Assembly: GCF_902459775.1 (NCBI RefSeq) | Contig: NZ_CABPSQ010000010.1 | Location: 115,002 to 179,001, forward strand | DNA length: 64,000 nt | Direction: 5' to 3' | Origin: Pandoraea captiosa | GTDB lineage: Bacteria > Pseudomonadota > Gammaproteobacteria > Burkholderiales > Burkholderiaceae | Shown here: positions 36,868 through 48,800 of the stretch, piece by piece | Layout of the letters: each line of letters starts with the position of its first letter | How positions within the stretch are numbered: position 1 is the first letter of the stretch | Made by a program: the position numbers and the translations under genes | The notes under the pieces: generated by a model | Told to the model about the DNA's origin: nothing | Databases searched by the model: none | The model's input: only the letters and a program-made list of their open reading frames with translations

Positions 36868-38690
36868 CGATGCGTATCGGAATCCTCGCGCGCATCGTTG
36901 GTGTGTCGCTCGCGTTGTGCTGGACGACGGACGCTGCGTTTGCACAAACCCCGCCGGGACTGCCGCCGCTGCCCACGCTACCTACGTTACCGTCCGGCAT
37001 CGTGCCGCAGCAGGACCCGGGGCAACGGCTGCTCGACGAGCAGCGCAATCGCGAATTGCAGCGCGAACTCGATCGTCAGCCAGCGCAGATCGAAGTGGCG
37101 CCCTCGGCGCCCGCGTCGGCCTCACAGATCCCCGATCTCCCGGCAGATGCCGACGTCGAAACGCTCCCCGATCCGGAGCCGACGTTTCGCATCGACCGGA
37201 TCGTTTTCAAGGGCGACACGGTACTGAGCCAGCCGCGCCTCGATCGCATTACCGCCCCGTTCCTGCACAAAGCGCTCGGTCGTCGTCGCATCGATCTGCT
37301 GCTGCGTCGTCTGACGGAAGCCTTCGTGGCGGACGGTCTCATTACCACGCGGGCCTATCTTGCAACGCCGCAGAACCTGTCGTCGGGCACATTGGCCATC
37401 ACCATCGTTGCGGGTCGCATCAGCGGCTTCACGCTGAATGGCGGGGCGTTGCGCCCCTCGGGCGAGGGCAAGCCGGGCGACGGTGGCGGCTTGCTGACGG
37501 ATGCCGGCACCGCCTGGGCCTTCCCGACATCGGTCGGCGACGTGCTGGCGTTGCCCGCGCTCGAACAGGGCGTCGATCAGATCAATCGGTTGCGTCGCAA
37601 CCAGGCGCAGATCCAGATACTGCCGGGGCAGGCGGCAGGCGAGTCCATCGTCGCCATCCAGAATCCGTTCGGCAGCCGTCTGAACTACAACGTCGGCCTC
37701 GACAACTACGGCAGCACGGCAACCGGACGGTGGCGCACGCGGGCGTCGGTCGAGGCAGGCAACGTCATCGGCTTGCAGGAGTCGCTGAGCCTTGCCTATA
37801 CCGGCACGCGCGACAGCAATGCGCTCGTCGTGTCTGCCGCCGTCCCTTACGGATATCAGACGTTCAGCTACACCGCAGCGCTTTCCGAATACCAGCAGAT
37901 CATCGGTGGCACAGCGCTGCTTTACGGCCGCACGCTCAGTCAGATCTTCGGCTGGAACACCGTGCTCACGCGCTCGTCGTCGGGCCGCGTGAGTCTCGAC
38001 GCCACGCTCACCAAGCTCTCTACCGAGCGCGACGTCAACGACATTCCCCTTTCACCGCAGGACCTCACGATCTTGCGCGTCGGTGTCTCGGGACTGTGGC
38101 GCTTCACGCGCAACGGTCAGCCGGGGGCGCTGACGGCGTCGCTCGGCATCTCGCAAGGGCTGCCATGGCTCGATGCCACACGCGACTTCGACGGCATCCA
38201 GAAGCAGGACGCTCACGCACAGTTCACCAAGCTCGACGCCAGCACCACGGTGCAGATGCCGCTTGCCCAGCTCGGCCCGACGTACTGGACGTGGCGTACC
38301 ACGCTCACCGGACAGTACAGCGGCGTGGCGCTCTTCGGCAACGCACAGATCTTCCTCGGTGGGACCGATTCCGTTCGCGGTTTCCTGCAAGGCGGCATTG
38401 CGGGCGACAGCGGCTTCTATGTCCGCAACGAGGCCGTATGGGCCAACGCGCCCGTCTGGGAGGGCCTGCGGTGGGAGCCGTATCTGTTCCTCGACGGCGG
38501 CAAGGCGCATCTGGTGGCCGAGTCGGGCTGGCCGACGCTCGTCGGCGCCGGTGTCGGTGTGCGTGCGCAGTGGCAGTTCCGGGGGCAGACGTTCTCAGGC
38601 GAGTTGATGGCGGGGCGCGCGTTGGTGCAGCCATCGTCGCTGGGGCCGAAGGGAAGTGTCGTTCTCGTCACGCTCAACTGGGCGGGATGA
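36864..38690 (+). CDS. cdiB: Two-partner secretion outer-membrane transporter (FhaC/ShlB/CdiB type)
   Basis: 608 residues. A signal peptide (ends AFAQ) is followed by a Pro/Leu-rich linker. POTRA domains start near FRIDRIVFKGDTVLSQPRLDRI, and the 16-strand barrel occupies the C-terminal half. The conserved L6-loop region (GGTDSVRGFLQGGIAGDSGFYVRNEAVW, with a VRGF motif) is present. It exports TpsA proteins across the outer membrane. It lies between the short TpsA and the parvulin/CdiA genes, so it may serve both exoproteins. Confidence 0.93.
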   Translation: MTMRIGILARIVGVSLALCWTTDAAFAQTPPGLPPLPTLPTLPSGIVPQQDPGQRLLDEQRNRELQRELDRQPAQIEVAPSAPASASQIPDLPADADVETLPDPEPTFRIDRIVFKGDTVLSQPRLDRITAPFLHKALGRRRIDLLLRRLTEAFVADGLITTRAYLATPQNLSSGTLAITIVAGRISGFTLNGGALRPSGEGKPGDGGGLLTDAGTAWAFPTSVGDVLALPALEQGVDQINRLRRNQAQIQILPGQAAGESIVAIQNPFGSRLNYNVGLDNYGSTATGRWRTRASVEAGNVIGLQESLSLAYTGTRDSNALVVSAAVPYGYQTFSYTAALSEYQQIIGGTALLYGRTLSQIFGWNTVLTRSSSGRVSLDATLTKLSTERDVNDIPLSPQDLTILRVGVSGLWRFTRNGQPGALTASLGISQGLPWLDATRDFDGIQKQDAHAQFTKLDASTTVQMPLAQLGPTYWTWRTTLTGQYSGVALFGNAQIFLGGTDSVRGFLQGGIAGDSGFYVRNEAVWANAPVWEGLRWEPYLFLDGGKAHLVAESGWPTLVGAGVGVRAQWQFRGQTFSGELMAGRALVQPSSLGPKGSVVLVTLNWAG

Positions 38691-38757
38691 ATTCTGAAGA
38701 CGCGGGTTTGCGGGCACCCGGCTCGCAATGCTCGCCAACGTTGCGGGAGAAGAATCG

Positions 38758-39699
38758 ATGAAGGTGAAGTTCAGCCGTGTGTGCGTGGCTGCGAGCGTGT
38801 TCGCAGCGCTGAGCATGACGCTGCCGAGCGCGATGGCGGCCAGGCAAGTGACCAAGGCGGACAACAAGGCAGACAACAAGGCCGACGCCAAGGTCGACAG
38901 CAAGACCGACGGCAAGACTGATGGCAAGGGCGCGGTGTCAAAGCCGCTGCCCGCCGATGCCGTCGCCAGCGTGAACGGGGTGACGATCTCGAGGGCGTCG
39001 GTCGACGCGATGGTCAAGGCGAGCGGCCAGCCCGACAGTGCGCAGCTGCGTGAACTGTTCAAGGGGCAATTGATCGCCAACGAACTGCTCAAGCAGGCCG
39101 CGCTCAAGCAGCATTACGAGACACGTCCGGAAGTGCAGGCTGCGCTCGAAGCGGCGAAGACGGTGATCGTCACGCGCACGTACATGACCGAGCATCTGAA
39201 CGCCGCACCGGTGAGCGACGCCGACGTCAGAGCCAAGTACGACGCCGTGGTCGCAACGCTGGGCGAAAACGAGTATCACGCCAGCGCCATTGCGGTACGC
39301 GACGCCGCCACCGCGCAGACCGTGCTCGACGCGCTCAAGAATGGCAGCGATTTCGCGGCATTGGCGCGTCAGTACAGCCAGGGTCCCAACGCCGCGCAGG
39401 GCGGCCAACTGAACTGGGTCTCGTTCAAGACGCCGATCACGGCGGGCAATACGCAGAACTGGCCGCAACCGATCGCCGAAGCGTTGGTGAAGTTGCCCAA
39501 GGGCGCGGTATCTGCCGAGCCATTGAAGATCGGCGAGCAGTTCTGGATTCTGCGCATGGACGACAAGCGCGCCACGCAGATTCCAAAGTTCGAAGACAGC
39601 GCACCGCTGCTGCGCAAGCAACTTGAGCAAGTGGCGATGGAGAAGGCGACTGCGCAGGTCATCGGTGACCTCGTCAAGAACGCACGCATTCAGCAGTAA
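38758..39699 (+). CDS. Periplasmic parvulin-type peptidyl-prolyl isomerase/chaperone
   Basis: 313 residues. A signal peptide ends near PSAMA. A low-complexity stretch of Lys-Ala-Asp-Asn / Lys-Thr-Asp-Gly repeats (residues about 33-57) comes next, then a SurA-like N-domain and a parvulin domain (ENEYHASAIAV...FAALARQYSQGPNAAQGGQLNWVSF). In Bordetella the parvulin Par27 assists secretion of FHA; the position directly before the giant cdiA suggests the same job here. Membership of the TPS operon is inferred from orientation and short gaps. Confidence 0.88.
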   Translation: MKVKFSRVCVAASVFAALSMTLPSAMAARQVTKADNKADNKADAKVDSKTDGKTDGKGAVSKPLPADAVASVNGVTISRASVDAMVKASGQPDSAQLRELFKGQLIANELLKQAALKQHYETRPEVQAALEAAKTVIVTRTYMTEHLNAAPVSDADVRAKYDAVVATLGENEYHASAIAVRDAATAQTVLDALKNGSDFAALARQYSQGPNAAQGGQLNWVSFKTPITAGNTQNWPQPIAEALVKLPKGAVSAEPLKIGEQFWILRMDDKRATQIPKFEDSAPLLRKQLEQVAMEKATAQVIGDLVKNARIQQ

Positions 39700-39805
39700 C
39701 CGCAGTCGCTCTACCGCACGCACCGCAATCCGCAAGTCTCGAGGCCGCCATGTTTACCACGGCGGCCTCGGGCAACGCACGTCATAAAAACGGACAAGGC
39801 ACGTC

Positions 39806-42800
39806 ATGAAGGCAACTTCACGAGAGTTCATCGAAGCCGGGAAAACCGCTCGTCAATCGGCACGTACCGACGACGCAGGCGATCTCGTCCTCAACGAGAC
39901 GCCGACGATTCGCGTGTGGCAACGCACGATTGCGGCATGCGTCGCCCTGACACTGCTCGTGAGCCCGATCTCCGTGACGTTCGAGCTGAGCCAGTCCGCG
40001 GCGCGCGAACTCGCCGCCAATCGCGCGGGCTTTGACGACACTGCGTTGACGGTCATGCGCTCGCTCGCCACGCTACGCGTGCACGTGGGCATGCGTGAAG
40101 CCTTGGCGGCCCCCATCACCGATCCGACGGCCCCTGTCGTTTTCGCGCCGAAGATCACAACTAGCGGCAACGGCGTACCGGTGGTCAACATCACCGCCCC
40201 CAATGCGGCAGGTATCTCACTCAACCAGTACCAGACCTTCAACGTCGACGCCGCAGGCCTGATCCTCAACAACAGTCTGCTCAACGGGACGTCGCTCAAT
40301 GGCGGCGCCATCGCCGCCAACCCCAATCTGTCGGGGCGCACGGCGAGCACCATCGTCAATCAGGTAACGTGGTCCGGCAGTGCGTACGCGAGCGCGCTGA
40401 ATGGCCCGCTGGAAGTGTTCGGCGCCCCTGCCACGGTCATCATCGCGAACCCGAACGGTATTTCGGTGCGTGGCGCGGGGTTCACCAACACCATCGGCGT
40501 GACGCTCGCGACGGGCACGCCGCAGTTCCTGAGCGCGCCCGGCGGCACGCCGACCGATTTCGCCAACGCCGGCGCGCTCGGCTTCAACGTCACCAGTGGC
40601 CACATTCAACTGGAAGGCAACGCGGGCGCGAACGGTCCGGGCAGCGGCATCGAGGGCACGGTCGGCGCCATCGACCTGATCGGCCAGACGGTCGGTGTCA
40701 ATGCCCCACTGTATGCCGGTACGCGTATCAACGTCATCACCGGCAATCAGCAAGTCTCGACCGGTGCCGTGGACGGTACGGGCACGCGCTACATCACGAC
40801 CGCCAACGGCGCGGCGAATACGGCGCAGGCCGTGCAGCGCGCCACGGGCGACACGCAGGTCCTCGCCATTGACGCTACACGTTTCGGCGCGATGACTGCC
40901 GGGCAGATTCAGGTGATCGGCACGACGGCGGGCCTTGGCGTGCGTATGGCGGGCGATCTTGCGTCCACCGCCGGCGACCTGACGCTTTCGTCCGGCGGCG
41001 ATCTTACGGTGGCGAATCACGCCGCGCAGCAGCAGGTGCAGATGAGCAGCGCAGGCAACGTTGCGCTTACCGGCACCGGCCTTGGCGAGACGGGCTATCG
41101 CCTGACGGCGACCGGTGACGTCGCTGCGGCAGGCTCGCTTCAGTCGGGCAAGGCACTGGACGTCCGCGCAGGTGGCAATCTCACGCTCGCCAGCATTCAG
41201 TCCAACGACAGTGCGACGCTGAGCGCGGCCAAAACGCTGACGCTGCGCGAAGCGCAAGTGGGCGGTGACTTGTCGCTCGCAACGCAGGATATCGCGCAAG
41301 GCGACATTCGACTCACGGGACCGGTGACTGTCGCCGGCGCACTGGTCGCCAACGCCGCGCGCGGTATGTTTGTCACCGACAGCACCGGTGCGACGGGCAA
41401 TGTGTCGATTACGACCGGCGGCGACTTGCAGATCGCCCAGGGCGCGCGATTGACGGGGCACGGCGGCGTGGCGACGCAATCGGCGGGCGACACGCGCGTC
41501 GACGGCACACTCGCTTCCGGCGGGCAGTTGGACATGACATCGCGAGGCGGCCTCGACGTTCAGGGAGATATCGCTTCGACACAAACCGCGCGATTGAGCG
41601 CCGACGGCGCGCTGAATATCGACGGTACGCTGCTCGGACAAACCGATGCGACGCTGCGCGCCGGCAGCGATGTCACCGGCAAGGGCAAGCTCGCCTTCGG
41701 CACGAACGCAACGTTGCGCGCGGCTCGCGACATCTCGTTGACCGGGACCTTGCTGGCGGGTGCGCTGAACATGGATGCGGGGAACAGCCTGTCGCTCAAT
41801 GACGCGCAAAGCACCGGCATGGCAACGCTTAGTGCGTTGGGTAGCGCGGGTGGCGGCGACATCGCACTGCAAGGCAAGGTCTCGTTCTATGGCGCGGCGG
41901 CGCTCACGGCTGCGCGCGACGTGCTCGTGACCGGCACGACGGCCGGTGGGGACGCCCTGTCGCTCGCCGCTTCGCGCAACGTGACCGTCACCGGAACACT
42001 TCAAACCGCGGGCACGAACCAGACGCTGTCGGTGAGCGCGGCCAACGCCGTGTCGGTGCCGGGCACCGTCGAAGCCAGCGCCGACCTGAAGGCGAATGCG
42101 GGCACGACGCTCGACATCGCGGGCACCGCCACGGCCGCGGGCGACGTCCGTCTCCAATCCGGTGGCGACATGCGCGTGTCGGGCAATGTGTCCGGACAAC
42201 GCACAGCCACCCTCGACGCGGGCGGGAACCTCGACATTGGCGGCGGCGCGCATTTCCTCGGCAATACGTTGCTCACCTCAGGCGCAAACGCCACGCTCGG
42301 CGGCAAGTTGCAGACGGCCAATCTGGCCGTCACCAGTCGCAACGATGTGACGCTCGGCGACATTCAGGCTAGCGGCACGTTGGACGTCACGGCAAACGGT
42401 CTCGGCGGTGGTGGCGACATTCGCCTCACGGGACCGCTCGCGTCGTTCGGCGTCGCCACGCTGAACGCGGCACGTGACGTGTTCATCACCTCGACGGGAA
42501 AGATCGCCGCCAACGACAGACTCACCGTGACCGGGCAGCGAGACATTCAGGTCGACGGTGGTGTGACGGCTGTCGGCGATGTCACGATGACGGCGTCATC
42601 CGGCAATCTGACGACGACGGCCGATCTGAGCACCAACAGCACGCTTGCCTTGAGCGCAGGGCAGACGGTGACGTTGGGCGCACCCCAGACCAGCGCCATC
42701 GGCAATGCATCGGTGACGGCCGGTCAGGACATCGTGCTCAACGGTGCACTGGTTGGGCTGGGGGGCGTGCTGCAAGCAGGTCGCGATCTCGTCGGGACGG

Positions 42801-45800
42801 GCGCATCGGCGTTCTCCGATACCGCAAGGCTCACGGCGAACCGGGACATCAATCTGTCCGGCGTGTTGCAGGGCAACGGTGTGAGCGTGGCTGCGGGCAA
42901 CAGCGCAACGGTGTCCAGCGTCACGTCGAACGGCCTGTTCTCGGTAACGGCCACCGGCAATGCGGGCGGAGGCGACGTGATCGTCAACGGCGAATCGAGC
43001 GTGGTCGGGGCAGTCACGCTGAAGGGTGCGCGCGACGTCACCGTCGCAGGCACCTTGCAGACAGGCGAAGACGCCACGCTCACCGGCGCCCGCGACGTCA
43101 ACATTACGGGCACGGTCCGCACGGCGAAAGACGCATCGCTGACGGCCACGCAAGGCAGTGTCAACGTCGATGCGCAGGGCAAGCTCGGTGTCGGCGGGCA
43201 ACTGACCGCGTTGGCGGGGACGGACGTCGTCATGGCCGGGCAGACGGCGGTTGCAGGCAACACAACGCTCGCCTCCGGGCGCGACACGGTCGTCCAGGGC
43301 GCGTTGAACGGTCAAGGCACCGGACGCATCGATGCCGGACGCGACGTGAGCGGCACAGGGTCCGCGTCGTTCACCGGCGCGCTCGACGTCAGCGCAGCGC
43401 GTGACATCGACCAGAACGGCCTGTTGCAGGGCGGCGGTCTGACGGTCGTCGCGGGCAATAGCGTGACCGTCAAAAACGCGCAGTCGACCGGCGCATTGAC
43501 GTTGACCGCCAGGGGGCTTGCCGGTGGTGGCGACGTGATGGTCAATGGCGAATCCGGCGCAGCGGGCGCCGTGTCGTTGCAGGCCGCGCGCGACATCACC
43601 GTGGCGGGCACGCTCGGCGGCGGCGCGGGCACCACGCTCGACGCACAACGCGACATCGTCGTGGGCGGCGCGATCCAGTCGGTAGGCGACGCCAACCTGA
43701 CGGCACGTGGCGGCAGCATTCGCGCGACGGGCGGTGTGAGCGGCGCCGCAAACCTCTTCTTCAACGCGGCACAAGATGTCGCGCTTGGTCAGTCGACGAG
43801 TGCGTTGCGCGACGTCACGATCAACGCCGGACGCGATCTGCAACTCGGCGCGGTGTTGGTCGGCGTGAACGCGAACCTGACGGCGGGCCGCACGTTGCTC
43901 GATACCGGCGATGGCAGCAGCAAGGCCGTCTTCACGGGCAATGCCACGCTCGCGTCGGCAGGCGACACGCGACTCACGGGGGGCGTGCAGGCGAATGCCA
44001 TCGACGTGACGGCCGGTGGCAATGCGACGCTCGGGGTTCTCAACTCGGCCACCGGCATCAACGTCACGACGACCGGCACGGCCGGGGCGCTGGCTGGTGC
44101 GGGCGACATCGTCTTCAACGGCGCGGTGTCGTCGCCGAATGCGTTTTCGGCGACTGCGGCACGCGACATTCTCCTTGCCGGCAGCGTGGCGTGCGGTGCG
44201 GCATGCGAACTGGTCGCACAACGCCATCTGTCGGTCACGGGGACGGCGCTCACGATGAGCGATCTCTCGTTGATGACGCGCACGGGTGACCTCGCCATCA
44301 GTGGTGAGGTAACGACTGCGGGCGCGCTGCTCGCAACGAGTGCGGGCAACGCGACGCTTGGCGGCAAGCTGAGCGTGCAAGGTGACTTGCGCGCTAATGC
44401 CGTCAACGATCTCACGCTGACCGGGCAAACGAACGTGCAGGGGATCGGCGCGTTGAGCGCCGGTCGCGACATCCTCGGTGACGGTACCGCCTTGTTCGGC
44501 GCAGACGTCACGCTCGATGCGGGGCGCAGCATTGCGCTCACGGGCGCGCTTTCCGGCCAGAACGTCGACGTCCACGCCGCAAACAACGCAGGTCTGCATA
44601 ACGTGCAGGCGACCCAGGCGCTGACGGTGACGGCGGGCGGCGGCGATGTCGCCATTACTGGCGACGCCGTCGCACTTGGCACGGTAACGCTCTCCGGTGC
44701 GCGCGACGTCGCCGTGACCGGCAAGACCGTCGGCGGCGACAACGTCACGGTGAGCGCCACGACGGGCGACATTCGTCTGCAAGGCGACACGGCTTCCGAG
44801 CGCAATCTCACGCTGACGGCGGCGAACGGCGCGATCACCACGGGCAACGCGGGCGCGCAGGGCGACATGACGGTCGATGCGGGCAAGTCGCTGACGATGC
44901 AAGGAGACACGACGGCCAACGGTCTGGTGCGTCTGACCTCCGGCGGCGACATGACGCTGGGCAACGTACGTAGCGTCGTGGCAGACGCCGTCGCCGGTCT
45001 GCTGACGGCGGGCGGCAAGCTCAGCGCTACGTCGCTCACGTTTGGCAACGGTGGCCTCACCACGGTGTCAGGTGGTGCGACGCAAGTCACGGGAGCCATC
45101 GTCGCAGGCGAGGCGCTGGCGATGACCACGACAGGTGATCTGACGGCGGGCACGATTCAGGCGGGCAAGTCGGCAACGCTCACGGCGGGTGGTGCCGGCG
45201 ACGTTCGCGTTGCAGGAGATATCGGCACTGGCGCCCGCCTGAGCGTCAATGCCGGACGCGACGTGACGCTCGGCGGTGCAGTGACGGCGGGTGAGGGTCT
45301 GACCGTCACGGCCGCGCGGGGCCTGACGGTGACTGGCGCGCTCTCGGCGAATCAGGACATTGCACTGACCGCGACGCAAGGCAGCGTCACGCTGGCCGGA
45401 CCCGTCACCGCGATTCAGAACTTCACGGCGAAGGCGGGCAGTGCGTTGGCGATGGGGGCTGCGCAGGTCAACGGTGACACGTTGCTGACGTCCGGCACGA
45501 CGATGGCGCTGAGCGGCCATCTGCTCGGCAAGGGCACCGCAACATTGCAATCGGGTGGCGACATCAATGGAAGCAATGGCGCCCTGACGTTCGGCAAGGA
45601 CGTGGCGATTACTTCCGGCGGCAAGCTGACGCTGGGCGGTGTGGATACGGCGGGGGATGTGAGGATCACATCCGCCAGCGACGCGTTGCTCGGTGCGTTG
45701 ACCTCGATGGGCAAGGCATCGCTCACCAGCACGTCGGGCAGCCTGACGCTGGACAAGGTGCTCGTGGGTGGCACACTCGATGCGACCGCTGCGACGCAAC

Positions 45801-48800
45801 TGACGGCACTGCAAGGCGTGTCGAGCATGGGTGCGATGACGTTGACCGCGCAGAGCGGAAACCTCGGCGTAGCGAACGTCTCGGGCAACGACACCATCGC
45901 CCTGCGTGCGGGGCAGACGCTCACCCTGGGAGGCACCAACACCGTCGTCGGCGACGTGACGCTCGATGGCGGGAACGTCGTCATCAACGGCGCTACGACC
46001 GCGTCCAAATCCTTCACGGTCACAGCAATCGGCGCACTTGATGCCAGTGGCGGGCAACTCTTCGTCACCCAAGACGCGAAGCTGAGCGGCGCGCGCATCG
46101 ACACCGGCGCGATGATCGTCGGCGGCGCGCTGGATGTGACTGCGACGCAATGGGTAAGGACGCACGGCCTCGCGCTGATCAACGGCGCGACGACCTTCAA
46201 TGCCGGTGCGGGCACGTTTACGAACTCGGCAGGCGCGTCGGTGCTTAGCGCGGGCGCGTTGACGATCAAGGCCGGTGGCATCGTCAACCAGGCGGGTGGG
46301 CAACTGGCGTCGACGAAGGCGCTGACGCTGACGTCGACCGGGGATGTCACCAATGCCGGTTTGCTCAACGGCAGCACGACGTCCGTTACGGCGGAGGGCA
46401 CACTGACCAATAGCGGCACGGTGCTCGGCGCGGGCGGTGTGTCGCTCAACGTCAACGGATTGAACAACAACGGCGGCATGATCCTGGCAGGCGACGTGAC
46501 GAGTGCGACGCCCACGAGCGCGGATCTCTCGCTGACGGTCAATGGCGCGGGTACGGTGACGACCGCCGGCGGCGAACTGGCCGCGACGCGCAATCTGGCG
46601 GCGTCGATGGGCGCGGCGACGTTCGACGTGACGGGCGGCGCGTTGCAGGCTGGCGGCACGATGTCGATCACGGCCAACGTCATCAATAACGCGGGCATGT
46701 TGCAGTTGGGCGGTGCGAGCACGTCGCTCACGGGCCTGTCGTCGTTCATCAATAGCGGCACGATCCAGAGCAACGGCGCACTGACGCTGGCGAGCAACGG
46801 CTGGTTCACGAACAGCGGCAGTGTAGTGGGCGGCAGCGATGTGACGATCAACGCGGCAACGATCAACGGCGCAGGCGCGACGATTCACGCCGACCGCGAT
46901 CTGTCGCTGACCCGAGACGTCATCAATAGTGGCCTCATCGAAGCGAACCGCAACCTGAGCGCGACCGGCGGCAACTTCACGAACGCCGGCGCCAAGACGC
47001 AGGCGGCGGGCGACATCACGTTCTCGCTGCCAGGCACGCTGAATAACATCGGCGGCACGATCATCGCAGGGAACAACCTGACGGTGAATGCGGGGGCGGT
47101 GGTGAATGATCAGGCGGCGGGGTCGGGTTCGGTGACGACTACCACGACGGTCGTTGATCCGAGTCTGATCTGGAGTGCGATTATCGGAATACGTAGTTCG
47201 CGGCTCAGCCAAGGACCGGGTGGCGGTGAAGGCGACATGAACGTTCGGTGGCTCGATGTGACGTCCACTGCAACGCTCGGTGATCTATTGTCGCCTACGG
47301 GAGTAACGCTGGAAGGCAAGCCAGACGGCATCAGTCCGTGGACGGGAGACCGTTGCACCAACGGGCTAGCTGTTTTGTCATGTAATGCGGGCACTGGCGC
47401 GCCTGTGATTGACTCCGGAACGTTCTACATGAACAAGTTCCGCGGCAGTCGGATGGTGGGCGACTATCCAGTCGACTATGACTATTGGCAAATGAGCACT
47501 GCGCCGGTGCCGGGTGCGCAGGAGTCGATCGCGATTGCGTTGCCAACGGTCAACCAAACATCGACTGTGACTCAGATGGGTGCGTCGGGTGTCATGATCG
47601 CGGGTGGAGATGTTTCGCTGACAACTGCGAATCTTTCCAATAGGGGCGGGCAGATCGCGGCAGGTCGGAATGTCACACTCAATGTCGGCACGCTCTCCAA
47701 CGGTGCGGTAGCGCCGACAGCGACGAGTACCGTTCTCAATGCGGTGGATCAGGGGCAGTATTCTGCGTTTCTTGCGCAATTGGCTTCTCTCGGTGAGATC
47801 GAGGTTCCGGCTGCTCACTATGAAACGATCGCCGATATGCAGAACGAGCATGAACTCGTCGCTTTCAAGATTTCGACGGACGCTGCAGCCCCAACGTCGA
47901 CTTCGACGATTTCGTGGTCGACGTCGCTCGGACTGATCACCGCTGCGAATACGCTAAACCTCTACGGCGGCAACCTCGTGAACGAGGGCATGATCTACGC
48001 CCAAAACAACGTCAACATCTACGCCGCGAGCGTCACGAATCAAGGGGGAAATACCCAGCAATTCATGTCACAGGCGGGGTGCGCGGCGGGTACGAGCAAC
48101 GTTGCTTGCTACCGAGGTAACGACGTTCGCGGCCAGAACCCGAACACCACCTCGTTCACCTTCGCGCAGAACAACGCGGCCATCATCGCGGGCAACAACC
48201 TCACGATTGCTGCGGGCACGATCAACAACAAGTATGGTGATCTGATCGCCGGTCACGATCTCGTGATCGGTGGCGTCGGTTCGTCGGCCACGGGCACGAC
48301 CGCAGCCGATTCACTGACGAACACGTCGGGGAACATCCTTGCGGGCAACAACCTGACGCTGAATGTAGCGGGCGGCATCACCAACACGCTGCCGCCGCCG
48401 GTGCAGGTGCATGAGAACTACGGCAAGCTCGAAAAGTACTCGGGTTGCATGACGGCGGGTGGCTACAAGGAGAGCTACTGCGAGGCGTACGTCGATCAGC
48501 AGTCGGGCAACTCGTCGATCATCGGTGCGGGAAACAATCTGACGATCAACGCCGGGTCGCTGACGAACGTCGGCAGTCTGATCACGGCGGGACTTAACGC
48601 GACGATCAACGTCAGCGGCCCGGTGGTCAACAGTGCACAGACGCTCAATGCCTACTGGCACTCGCACTGGGTGCAAGAGACGGGCATGTCCGAGTCGGAC
48701 AAGCGTCACGATGTGTGGAGCTGCGGCAGTGCGGCGGAGTGTACGTCGCTGTATGGGGATGCTTACACGAGCGTAGGCGGTGTGATCAACCCGCCGACGC

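Noticed and set aside
40960-47060. CRISPR-like repeats
   Set aside because: The repeats are coding, imperfect and without spacers; they are the beta-helix of cdiA. I saw no CRISPR array in the window.
42596-47212. Very long open frames on the minus strand opposite cdiA
   Set aside because: They follow from the codon bias of the GC-rich repeat region; the products are Arg/Ala/His-rich low-complexity sequence with no family features, and cdiA on the plus strand is certain.
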